From the NCBI RefSeq assembly GCF_004346095.1, contig NZ_SLZV01000002.1, forward strand, positions 120,749 through 184,748: a stretch of 64,000 nucleotides of DNA, given 5' to 3'. The position numbers and the translations under genes are program-made. Shown here piece after piece: positions 9,058-15,941 of the stretch (positions are counted from its first letter, which is position 1; every line of letters begins with the position of its first letter). The notes beneath the pieces were generated by a model. It saw only the letters and a list, made by a program, of their open reading frames with translations, was not told where the DNA came from and made no database searches. This DNA is from Faecalimonas umbilicata (GTDB lineage Bacteria; Bacillota; Clostridia; Lachnospirales; Lachnospiraceae).

Positions 9058-9909
9058 ATGCGTGAAGAATACTTTGCAAAAGAATATGTATACACCAATG
9101 CGAAAAAGAAAACCTTTTCCTCCGGTAATTTTTATATGATTTTATTTGTCACATCCGGAAAATGCAGCTACACCTATGATCACCAGACTTTTTTATGTGC
9201 CACCGAAGACATCCTGCTTGTAAACCCAAACACTACTTTTCTCTTAGAATATACACCATCGAAAATCCCTCTGAAATTTCTTCAAGTCGGATTTACAAGT
9301 GAACTGCTCACCCGTCTCTCCGATGAGAATACTGATCTGGAATCCTGTTTTCATGTCGTACCGTATGAGTGTACTTGTGTCCACTCTTCTTCAGAGATTA
9401 CTATGTTGATCAAAAATCTATCCAAAAAGCTCCTGACTCTCCCTCAGGAACAGACAGATTTCGGCCACCGGCTCTTTGAAGACAGCATTCTCACAATGCT
9501 GATCGTGCTTGTCCTGCGCGCCTGCATCCGTACAGAATTCCAGACAAACACAAAAGTGCGCCCCCGCCTTTCTCTCGATGATATTTTCATTTTCATCAAG
9601 CATCATCTGCACGAAGAAATCTCCCTTGACCGACTGGAAAAGGAATTTTACATCAGTAAATACCACATCTGCCGGGAATTCAAACGGCAGACCGGGATGA
9701 CTGTCCACCGCTACATCGTCAAATCCAAACTGGATCTTTGTAAACGGCTGCTGGAAAAAGGCTACCCGATGATCGAGATTTACAAAATCTGCGGACTCGG
9801 AAACTACAATCACTTGTTCCGTGCATTCAAAAAAGAATTCGGAATGACTCCAAAAGAATATGTCAGACAAATCCAGGAACACACTTCGGAAATTTCCGAT
9901 AGATCCTGA
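9058..9909 (+). CDS. AraC-family transcriptional regulator
   Basis: The 283-residue protein has an N-terminal cupin-like sensor (about 1-150) and two C-terminal helix-turn-helix units (about 175-275), with the recognisable ISKYHICREFKRQTGMTVHR and the second-motif signature NYNHLFRAFKKEFGMTPKEY. It is divergent from the symporter-hydrolase-reductase run, so it is the likely activator of that operon in response to the imported compound or its product. AGGAG lies 8 bases before the ATG. A terminator-like hairpin follows the gene. Confidence 0.9.
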   Translation: MREEYFAKEYVYTNAKKKTFSSGNFYMILFVTSGKCSYTYDHQTFLCATEDILLVNPNTTFLLEYTPSKIPLKFLQVGFTSELLTRLSDENTDLESCFHVVPYECTCVHSSSEITMLIKNLSKKLLTLPQEQTDFGHRLFEDSILTMLIVLVLRACIRTEFQTNTKVRPRLSLDDIFIFIKHHLHEEISLDRLEKEFYISKYHICREFKRQTGMTVHRYIVKSKLDLCKRLLEKGYPMIEIYKICGLGNYNHLFRAFKKEFGMTPKEYVRQIQEHTSEISDRS

Positions 9910-9940
9910 CAGTCACTTACACTCCTTTCTCCTGAACAAA

Positions 9941-10000
9941 AAGGCTGCCGTAGATTTTCACAGATTTACTTCTGTGCCATCCACGGCAACCGATTTTATT
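9941..10000. terminator. Bidirectional terminator between araC-type gene and folA
   Basis: GGCTGCCGT pairs with ACGGCAACC with an inner CACAG/CTGTG stem. A-rich and T-rich flanks on opposite sides suit both of the convergent genes. Confidence 0.7.
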
Positions 10001-10002
10001 TT

Positions 10003-10491
10003 TTATTTTCTCTCGTATTTTACAAATTCATATTCCAGATCAAAATAAGTCTGTTCTTCGCTAATTCCTGTAATCTCCCATTCCTCATCCGTATCCAGAT
10101 TCGGAAAATAAGTGTCTGCCTCATAGACATGATCAATTTTTGTGATATGTGCTGTATCACAGTAAGGCAGCAGTTGTCTGTACACACTCTCTCCACCAAT
10201 CACATAGATATCTTCCTGTTTATATGCTTTCAGTGTCTGCAGCAACTCTTCCACAGTGTGCACGACAATCGCATCTTTTACCTTATAATTTCTATCAGAA
10301 GTCAGCACAATATTCGTCCGCTTCTTCAACGGCTGTCCGCCCGGAAAACTTTCTAATGTCTTTCTTCCCATGACAACCACTTTCCCGGTTGTCGTCTCCC
10401 GGAAAAACTTCATATCAGATGGAATGCTGACAAGAAGCTTGTTATCTTTTCCGATTGCCCAGTTTTTGTCTACTGCAACAATAATATTCAT
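10003..10491 (-). CDS. folA: Dihydrofolate reductase
   Basis: This 162-residue enzyme reduces dihydrofolate to tetrahydrofolate with NADPH. It shows the family start (MNIIVAVDKNWAIGKDN), the Asp/Glu-region helix (PSDMKFFRETT), the NADPH-binding VVMGRKTLESFPG and the IYVIGGESVYRQLLP motif. The length is standard. It lies 67 bases downstream of thyA on the same strand, pairing the enzyme that makes dihydrofolate with the one that recycles it. GGAGGAAG precedes the ATG. A terminator hairpin begins just after the stop codon. Confidence 0.97.
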   Translation of the reverse strand: MNIIVAVDKNWAIGKDNKLLVSIPSDMKFFRETTTGKVVVMGRKTLESFPGGQPLKKRTNIVLTSDRNYKVKDAIVVHTVEELLQTLKAYKQEDIYVIGGESVYRQLLPYCDTAHITKIDHVYEADTYFPNLDTDEEWEITGISEEQTYFDLEYEFVKYERK

Positions 10492-10558
10492 CTTTCTTCC
10501 TCCAAAACTCTGTTTTTTCTCTGACTACATGATCCATATACTGTATGACTTTAACTCT

Positions 10559-11407
10559 CTACACAGCGATCGGGATATTTTTGACCTGTGGTCCGGTCTG
10601 ATAATCATCTAAACGCACATCCTCCGGTGTAAATGCATAGAAATCCTTAATGTCCGGATTCAGCCAAAATTTCGGAGCCGGAAGTGGTTCTCGTTTGATC
10701 AGTTCCTCAATCAAAGGAATGTGTCTGTCATAGATATGTGCATCTGCAATTACATGAACAAACTCTCCCACTTGCATATCACATACCTGAGCCAACATAT
10801 GCAGAAGTACTGCATACTGGCAGACATTCCAGTTGTTTGCCGCCAATACATCCTGGGATCGCTGATTTAAAATTCCATTTAGCACAAGTTTCTCACTGTC
10901 TTCTCGCTTCGTCACATTAAAAGTCATGCTGTATGCACATGGATAAAGATTCATCTCATGAAGATCTTGATGTACATAAATATTTGTCATAATTCTTCTG
11001 CTGTAAGGATTATTTTTCAGATCATAGATTACACGATCTACTTGATCCATCATTCCTTCCCGGTACTGATGCTTTACCTGCATCTGATACCCATAAGCTT
11101 TCCCGATCGAACCATCCTCATCTGCCCAACTATCCCATATGTGAGAATTCAAGTCATGGATATTATTTGATTTTTTCTGCCAAATCCAGAGCATCTCATC
11201 TACACAACTCTTGATTCCTGTCCGGCGGAGTGTCAGTGCCGGGAATTCCTTTGACAGATCATAGCGATTTACTACTCCAAACTTCTTGATCGTATACGCA
11301 TAACTCCCGTCTTCCCACTTTGGTCGCACTTTTTCTCCTTCTGTGCTTGTTCCATTATCAATAATATCACGGCACATTTCTATAAACACTTTATCTGCAT
11401 AACTCAT
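10559..11407 (-). CDS. thyA: Thymidylate synthase
   Basis: This 282-residue enzyme methylates dUMP using methylene-tetrahydrofolate and yields dihydrofolate. It has the conserved opening (YADKVFIEMCRDIIDNG), the arginine-containing TLRRTG, the catalytic-Cys segment NLYPCAYSMTFNV and the RSQDVLAANNWNVCQYA motif (usually RSxDxxLGxPxN; here the AANN variant seen in the Clostridial and Bacillus ThyA subgroup). The C-terminus ends IPIAV as expected. It is upstream of folA in the same direction. Confidence 0.95.
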   Translation of the reverse strand: MSYADKVFIEMCRDIIDNGTSTEGEKVRPKWEDGSYAYTIKKFGVVNRYDLSKEFPALTLRRTGIKSCVDEMLWIWQKKSNNIHDLNSHIWDSWADEDGSIGKAYGYQMQVKHQYREGMMDQVDRVIYDLKNNPYSRRIMTNIYVHQDLHEMNLYPCAYSMTFNVTKREDSEKLVLNGILNQRSQDVLAANNWNVCQYAVLLHMLAQVCDMQVGEFVHVIADAHIYDRHIPLIEELIKREPLPAPKFWLNPDIKDFYAFTPEDVRLDDYQTGPQVKNIPIAV

Positions 11408-11561
11408 ATTTCCACCTTCTTCTTTCTCTTTTTCTTCTATGTTAGAATCTATTTTTCACTTTCGACCGCCTGAAATCTTCTTTCAGAACCTCTTTCGTAT
11501 TGTAACATGAATTGAAACGAAATCCAACACTTTCTGTCCTGCGCTTTGCTCCTGATCCGCT

Positions 11562-12146
11562 TTAGCGACAGATTTCTCCCGCTGTTTTTCCTGCCAGAAA
11601 TTCATTGACAGCCCACACTTTCACCTGATCATAAATCATGAACAGCATTTCTTTTTCTGCTCTGTGCCCATACACTTTCCAATACCCAGTCATCATGCAT
11701 TCTTTTCCGGAAATGCCGGCAAATCCTTCCACATCCTCAAAAGAGTAGCCAAGAAAAATCCCCGCCTCCTGCGGAAATCTCCCCTTCTCTTTTTCAATAG
11801 AAATACGCTCCGCAAACCGCCTGATCTTCCCTTTCAGATTTCCTTTTTGATAACCACAATTCAAAAGAAATGCTTCCTGACTTTCCCGCATCAGATATCT
11901 GCAAAGTGTTTCTTCCCGATAAAGAAAGATCAAAATTTTCCCCGACTTTTGATCCATCCTCTCACACAAAATCCCCATCTCGTCTATAAGCGTTTCCAGT
12001 TCTTCTAAAAGTTCTTCCGGCATCCAGATCATGGCTGAAATCTTCAATCGCTTTAAAAATGGCGCACAGTACAATACCAGTCTCGCAAGTACTGCACGTT
12101 TTCCTTTCTCCTCTTTCAGAAGATATTGAACTACTTCCGCCTCCAT
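11562..12146 (-). CDS. DUF3793 family protein
   Basis: This 194-residue cytoplasmic protein fits the DUF3793 pattern: an N-terminal helical segment (LARLVLYCAPFLKRLK), a middle section naming a Cys/Leu pair (ETLCRYL), and the FLGYSFEDVEGFAG motif that resembles the family signature. The function is unknown. It contains no membrane span or signal peptide. GGGGAG stands close before the ATG. It sits between folT and thyA on the same strand, but a hairpin terminator separates it from folT, so it may have its own promoter. The assignment to DUF3793 is from memory of the motif. Confidence 0.65.
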   Translation of the reverse strand: MEAEVVQYLLKEEKGKRAVLARLVLYCAPFLKRLKISAMIWMPEELLEELETLIDEMGILCERMDQKSGKILIFLYREETLCRYLMRESQEAFLLNCGYQKGNLKGKIRRFAERISIEKEKGRFPQEAGIFLGYSFEDVEGFAGISGKECMMTGYWKVYGHRAEKEMLFMIYDQVKVWAVNEFLAGKTAGEICR

Positions 12147-12265
12147 GATTTCTCCCCTTTTGCACCTTTTCCCAAAAATACTTGTTGATATCTTTTTTAG
12201 TCTCTATCCCTTTTCACAGTTTTATCCCTTTTGGATTGGATTTAGTCTCCCAAAATATGGAACAG

Positions 12266-12301
12266 GAAAAGCAGCCCGCCGCAATGACTGACTGCTTTTC
12301 T
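12266..12301. terminator. Terminator after folT
   Basis: AAAAGCAG pairs with CTGCTTTT around a G/C-rich loop, 12 bases after the folT stop codon. The stem's own T run serves as the tail. Confidence 0.65.
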
Positions 12302-12312
12302 AATACTATACG

Positions 12313-12870
12313 TTATCGCTTTGCACGAACCTCAGAGAAAAAGTGTGCTTTCCCCAATGTCTTTACGATGATATAAAACAATGCCGCTTCTACCGGAACC
12401 GAACACACCTGCTTGAGCGCTCTTGCCGGAAGCAATGCAAGAAATCCTTTTCCATAAAGCATAGACAGCCAGTAAGTTCCAAGAAGAAGATTCACGAAAA
12501 CTGCGACAAGCACTTTAGCTATAAAAATCCTCGGAAAACTCAGCGGTTTCTTATAGAGCATGATTCCATAGATCACAGGACCTAAAATTGCACTCAGTGT
12601 AAATCCAAAAAAATATGGCCCGTCTGGCTTGATGAGATATTTGATAATATCTGCAATTCCGCCCATGACACCACCGACCACCGGCCCAAAAAGAAGTGCT
12701 GTCAATTCGTTTGCAATAAACGAAAATCCGATTCTCAGATACGGGGTCACTGTGATAGAAAAATATCCCAGAATAATTCCAACCGCAATCAGCATCGCTG
12801 TCACAACAACTGTCTTCAAGTGTCTTAACTCATGCCAGGAGTCTACAAACTGTTGTTTCATTTGTTTCAT
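12313..12870 (-). CDS. folT: Folate ECF transporter S component
   Basis: This 185-residue membrane protein is the folate-binding S subunit that works with a shared ECF energising module encoded elsewhere. It has about six hydrophobic segments and the family pattern LRIGFSFIANELTALLFGPVVGG followed by GGIADIIKYLIKPDGPYFFGFTLSA. A longer reading starts at 12909, but AAAGGAGG lies 7 bases before the ATG at 12870, which begins MKQMKQQF. Directly upstream is a class I tetrahydrofolate riboswitch, which confirms the substrate. The folate-using genes thyA and folA are on the same strand further downstream. Confidence 0.93.
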   Translation of the reverse strand: MKQMKQQFVDSWHELRHLKTVVVTAMLIAVGIILGYFSITVTPYLRIGFSFIANELTALLFGPVVGGVMGGIADIIKYLIKPDGPYFFGFTLSAILGPVIYGIMLYKKPLSFPRIFIAKVLVAVFVNLLLGTYWLSMLYGKGFLALLPARALKQVCSVPVEAALFYIIVKTLGKAHFFSEVRAKR

Positions 12871-12940
12871 AAAAAATACCTCCTTTGCAGTAGTCCAGAA
12901 GCCACGCATAGAAGGTATTCACATATCATTTCTATGTGCA

Positions 12941-13040
12941 GCAGCGGGATGCGAAATATGTACCGCAAGCTACTTCTGCTCTTCGTCCAGCCGGCAACTC
13001 CCCGTCCGTCTGGCACTTAACGCACACATCTCTACTCTGC
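12941..13040 (-). ncRNA. Tetrahydrofolate riboswitch (class I, folE motif)
   Basis: Read on the minus strand, the element contains the conserved blocks AGAGTAG, GCGTTAAGTG, GGGAGTTG, GACGAAG, GCGGTA and GCATCCCGCTGC, closed by a GCAG/CTGC stem. These match the THF aptamer known from Clostridia. Between aptamer and gene, AATACCTTC (12911-12919) can pair with GGAGGTATT, the folT ribosome site region (12875-12884). Control is therefore probably at translation: ligand binding would free AATACCTTC to mask the ribosome site. Confidence 0.92.
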
Positions 13041-13064
13041 TTTTCTATATTTATTTTCGCCCCA

Positions 13065-13093
13065 ATTCTACCATATCCATTTTCCTGATGCAA
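13065..13093 (-). promoter_or_regulatory. Promoter of the folT transcript
   Basis: TTGCAT and TAGAAT are separated by 17 bases, with the -10 ending about 25 bases upstream of the THF aptamer. This fits a sigma-A promoter whose leader begins just before the riboswitch. Confidence 0.65.
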
Positions 13094-13308
13094 TACTTTC
13101 TTTGTTTTCTTTTTCCAGGATTCTGATTCTTATATTGACTTTGAAAAATTTTTATATTAAACTTCTAAAGCGTATTTCTTATTTTTCAGATCATTGCCTT
13201 CCAAGCAATATTACTAAATATTTTTTTACTGGAAATGCTATTTTATAAAAGAATGTCCATACTTTGATACGCAGTACTCTACGACATTCTAGAACAAAGG
13301 AGATGACT

Positions 13309-14715
13309 ATGAACAATTTTTTATCACATGTAAATGATTTTCTGTACAGCTATATTCTAATTTTTCTGTTAGTGGGCGCCGGAATCTATTTTTCTATCCG
13401 GACACGGTTTGTCCAGCTCACACTTTTAAAAGATGCATTCCTTGCACTGAAAGAAAAATCTTCTGACGGAGAAAATGCCTCCGGAAAACCAGTATCTTCC
13501 TTTCAGGCTCTGATGATTTCTACGGCCTCGAGAGTCGGAACCGGAAATATTGCCGGAATCGCAACTGCACTTGCAGCAGGCGGTCCCGGAGCCATTTTCT
13601 GGATGTGGATCATGGCAGTGATCGGCGGAGCTTCCGCATTTGTGGAAAGTACGCTTGCACAGGTATATAAAGTAAAAGACGGAGATTCTTTCCGCGGAGG
13701 ACCTTCCTATTACATTGAGCGCGCATTAAAAAAGCGCTGGCTGGGCGTCCTCTTTTCTGTCCTTTTGATCTGTTGCTTTGCCTATGGATTCAATGGACTC
13801 CAGGCTTATAATATTTCTTCCTCCCTCGAATACTATGTCAAAGACTATTCCAACACAATGCTTCCGGCAGTTGTCGGAGCAGTTCTTGCCCTGCTTACGG
13901 CAGTTGTCATTTTCGGTGGAGTTCACCGGATCAGTTTCATTACTTCTGTGCTTGTTCCAATCATGGCGGGAATTTATATTCTTGTAGGAGTTTATGTAAC
14001 TGTAACAAACCTGTCGTCCGTTCCGGAAATGTTTCAAACGATTCTTTCCGAAGCTTTTGATATCGAGTCAATCATCGGAGGTTTTGCTGGCAGCACTGTG
14101 TTGATCGGTATTAAACGGGGATTATTCTCAAATGAAGCCGGAATGGGAAGTGCGCCAAATGCTTCTGCTTCTGCCGCTGTTTCCCACCCAGTCAAGCAGG
14201 GACTCGTACAGATCTTATCTGTGTTTATCGACACACTTCTGATCTGCACCACAACTGCTTTCATCCTGCTGCTTTCCAATGTCAAAGGAGTTCCGGGAAC
14301 ATTAGACGGCATTCCATATGTACAGGCAGCCCTGCAGAGCAGTGTAGGAACATGGGGAATCCACTTTATTACCTTCTCCATTTTTGCTTTCGCATTCACA
14401 AGCCTTGTCGGAAACTACTATTATGCAGAAGCCAACATTCTGTTTATCAAAAACAGTCCTGTTCTTTTGAATCTTTTTCGTATCACCTGCCTCATTGCCA
14501 TCTTTTTCGGCGCACAGGCAAATTTTTCAACTGTGTGGAATCTCGCCGATGTTCTGATGGGACTTATGGCTCTCGTCAATATTTTTGCTATCCTGCTTCT
14601 TGGAAATATTGCATTCCGCGTGCTTGACGATTACCGTGCACAAAAAAAGCAGGGCAAAGACCCTGTCTTTCAAGCATCTAGTCTCAATCTGACTGACACA
14701 GATGCTTGGAACTAA
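13309..14715 (+). CDS. Sodium:alanine (glycine) symporter, AGCS family
   Basis: The protein (468 residues from this start) has about 11 hydrophobic segments. It carries the AGCS signature regions: SRVGTGNIAGIATALAAGGPGAIFWMW in the first half and KRGLFSNEAGMGSAPNASA in the second. Members import alanine, glycine or related amino acids with Na+. The open frame begins at 13264, but AAAGGAG is 7 bases before the ATG at 13309, which starts MNNFLSHVND. The gene stands alone with a strong hairpin terminator after it. Confidence 0.93.
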   Translation: MNNFLSHVNDFLYSYILIFLLVGAGIYFSIRTRFVQLTLLKDAFLALKEKSSDGENASGKPVSSFQALMISTASRVGTGNIAGIATALAAGGPGAIFWMWIMAVIGGASAFVESTLAQVYKVKDGDSFRGGPSYYIERALKKRWLGVLFSVLLICCFAYGFNGLQAYNISSSLEYYVKDYSNTMLPAVVGAVLALLTAVVIFGGVHRISFITSVLVPIMAGIYILVGVYVTVTNLSSVPEMFQTILSEAFDIESIIGGFAGSTVLIGIKRGLFSNEAGMGSAPNASASAAVSHPVKQGLVQILSVFIDTLLICTTTAFILLLSNVKGVPGTLDGIPYVQAALQSSVGTWGIHFITFSIFAFAFTSLVGNYYYAEANILFIKNSPVLLNLFRITCLIAIFFGAQANFSTVWNLADVLMGLMALVNIFAILLLGNIAFRVLDDYRAQKKQGKDPVFQASSLNLTDTDAWN

Positions 14716-14749
14716 GAATGGTTTCAAATAAATTTCTTATCTGATAAAA

Positions 14750-14818
14750 AGGAAAGCTGGTAGAGACACAATATTGCAAAACTTCTGTTTTGCTATTGCT
14801 TCCTACCAGCTTTCTCTT
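14750..14818 (+). terminator. Terminator after the AGCS symporter gene
   Basis: GGAAAGCTGGTAG pairs with CTACCAGCTTTC, with an inner GCAAAAC/GTTTTGC stem, followed by a T-rich tail. Confidence 0.8.
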
Positions 14819-14879
14819 CTATTTGGCATCTGTTCAGAAAAATTTTCCCCTCTACTCACCTGCCATTTCACAATTCCTT

Positions 14880-15140
14880 CTAGTGTACTGTATCTTCTCC
14901 ATCTTCCTCCAGCACCTTCTCTGTCCTTGGAATATATTCGATCACATCCTGAATCCTACAATTCGTATAATCACAGATTCTGCATAAAAGATTTACATCC
15001 AGCCTCTGTACATCTCCTTTACAGTAACGGTTCAACTGTGTTCTCTGTATCCGCAGATCAAAACAGATTTTATTTTTAGAAATATTTCTCTCTTTCAGCA
15101 ACTCCTCAATTTTGACTTTTAAATATCCTACATCTCCCAT
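14880..15140 (-). CDS. Small HTH regulator (Cro/C1 type)
   Basis: This 86-residue DNA-binding protein is mostly one Xre helix-turn-helix (about 8-68): IEELLKERNISKNKICFDLRIQRTQLNRYCKG, then LDVNLLCRICDYTNCRIQDVIEYIP. The second part is typical of the short YozG-like group in which the HTH ends with the xxDVxEYxP segment. GGGAG lies 9 bases before the ATG. It is divergent from a small membrane-anchored protein gene, and an inverted repeat in between could be its operator. No cognate membrane partner (DUF2975) is adjacent, though one occurs about 4 kb away. Confidence 0.8.
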   Translation of the reverse strand: MGDVGYLKVKIEELLKERNISKNKICFDLRIQRTQLNRYCKGDVQRLDVNLLCRICDYTNCRIQDVIEYIPRTEKVLEEDGEDTVH

Positions 15141-15186
15141 TTCGATTCACTCCCTGTACTTATCTGACTGTTATTATATCCAAGTA

Positions 15187-15240
15187 ATCCTAAATAAATA
15201 AGCTATAGATTTGACAGGTGTGTTATTTGTAGGATATATT
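15187..15240 (+). promoter_or_regulatory. Promoter with inverted repeat, small-gene pair
   Basis: TTGACA (15211-15216) and TATATT (15235-15240), 18 bases apart, form a plus-strand promoter for the 102-residue protein. ATCCTAAATAA (15188-15198) and TTATTTGTAGGAT (15223-15235) form an imperfect inverted repeat around the -35, a possible site for the neighbouring Xre protein. Confidence 0.5.
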
Positions 15241-15263
15241 ATATATGCAGGGGGTGTAAATCT

Positions 15264-15572
15264 TTGAAAGGCAAAAAATCATTGCGACTTCTTCTCCTTC
15301 TGGTTCTTTTCGGAATCATTTGGAATTATCTTCATCCAACCTATCATATCATCAGACAACATCGTTCAGAGTGCTATAATCTTTCTGAGCTTACAATCGA
15401 TGTCTCTATCCCCAAAGACTATTCGGAACAAAGACTCGCTCTTTTAAAAAACTCCATTCTTTCCAAACAAAAAGAAATCAATTATGACCTTCACACCGAT
15501 ATTTACCATATTCGATTCTATTTGTCCAACTCACCTTCCATTCCATTGCGAGAATACTTTGTTCGTAATTGA
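15264..15572 (+). CDS. Hypothetical membrane-anchored protein
   Basis: The 102-residue product starts at TTG (15264), with AGGGGGTG about 9 bases upstream. Residues 7-22 (LRLLLLLVLFGIIWNY) are one membrane segment after a basic start, so the rest (about 80 residues, with several Tyr, His and charged residues) is probably outside the membrane. I recognise no domain. It follows a good promoter and is divergent from the small Xre regulator. A perfect A/T inverted repeat follows it. It could be a short exported protein controlled by that regulator, but this is inference. Confidence 0.55.
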   Translation: MKGKKSLRLLLLLVLFGIIWNYLHPTYHIIRQHRSECYNLSELTIDVSIPKDYSEQRLALLKNSILSKQKEINYDLHTDIYHIRFYLSNSPSIPLREYFVRN

Positions 15573-15582
15573 TGGTAAATTA

Positions 15583-15621
15583 CAGAAAAATTAAAAAAAA
15601 TAAATTTTTTTAATTTTTCTG
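15583..15621. repeat. Perfect 17-bp A/T-rich inverted repeat
   Basis: CAGAAAAATTAAAAAAA is repeated exactly inverted around a 5-base spacer and ends at the base before the tRNA promoter -35. It may terminate the upstream small gene (T-run in its right arm), act as an UP-like A-tract, or bind a protein. Confidence 0.75.
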
Positions 15622-15650
15622 TTGACAAATCCTTTTTTATCCTGTATAGT
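15622..15650 (+). promoter_or_regulatory. Promoter of tRNA-Gly
   Basis: TTGACA and TATAGT with a 17-base spacer, 38 bases before the tRNA. The -35 is consensus and directly follows an A/T palindrome. Confidence 0.85.
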
Positions 15651-15688
15651 ATGTATTGTTCAAGGGAACACAAACAACTAAATGACAT

Positions 15689-15760
15689 GCACGAGTGGCT
15701 CAGTGGTGGAGTATCGCCTTGCCAAGGCGAGGGTCGCGGGTTCGAATCCCGTCTCGTGCT
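15689..15760 (+). tRNA. tRNA-Gly (GCC)
   Basis: The 72-base cloverleaf has acceptor arms GCACGAG/CTCGTGC, anticodon stem TCGCC/GGCGA with loop TTGCCAA (anticodon GCC at 15721-15723), and T arm GCGGGTTCGAATCCCGT. The discriminator is T and CCA is not encoded. It reads glycine codons GGC and GGU. It has its own promoter and terminator. I saw no repeated copy of its 3' end that would mark an integrated island. Confidence 0.97.
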
Positions 15761-15765
15761 CTTCA

Positions 15766-15796
15766 GAAGCTTTACAGATTACTGTAAAGCTTTTTA
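15766..15796 (+). terminator. Terminator of tRNA-Gly
   Basis: AAGCTTTACAG pairs with CTGTAAAGCTT around a 4-base loop, followed by T residues, 6 bases after the tRNA. Confidence 0.88.
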
Positions 15797-15941
15797 TTAT
15801 CTATATAATATAGGTACATGCAAATTTCTTTTGTATCCCATCTATTAAAATTCCCACATTCAAAACGAGAGACTGTTACAAACAGCCTCCCTTTTAAAAT
15901 TTCAAATATTATCTGTTTTCAACAATTCTATATCCAATGGC

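Noticed and set aside
15689..15760. tRNA-Gly as an integration site for an island
   Set aside because: No second copy of the tRNA 3' end, integrase gene or phage genes were seen in the window.
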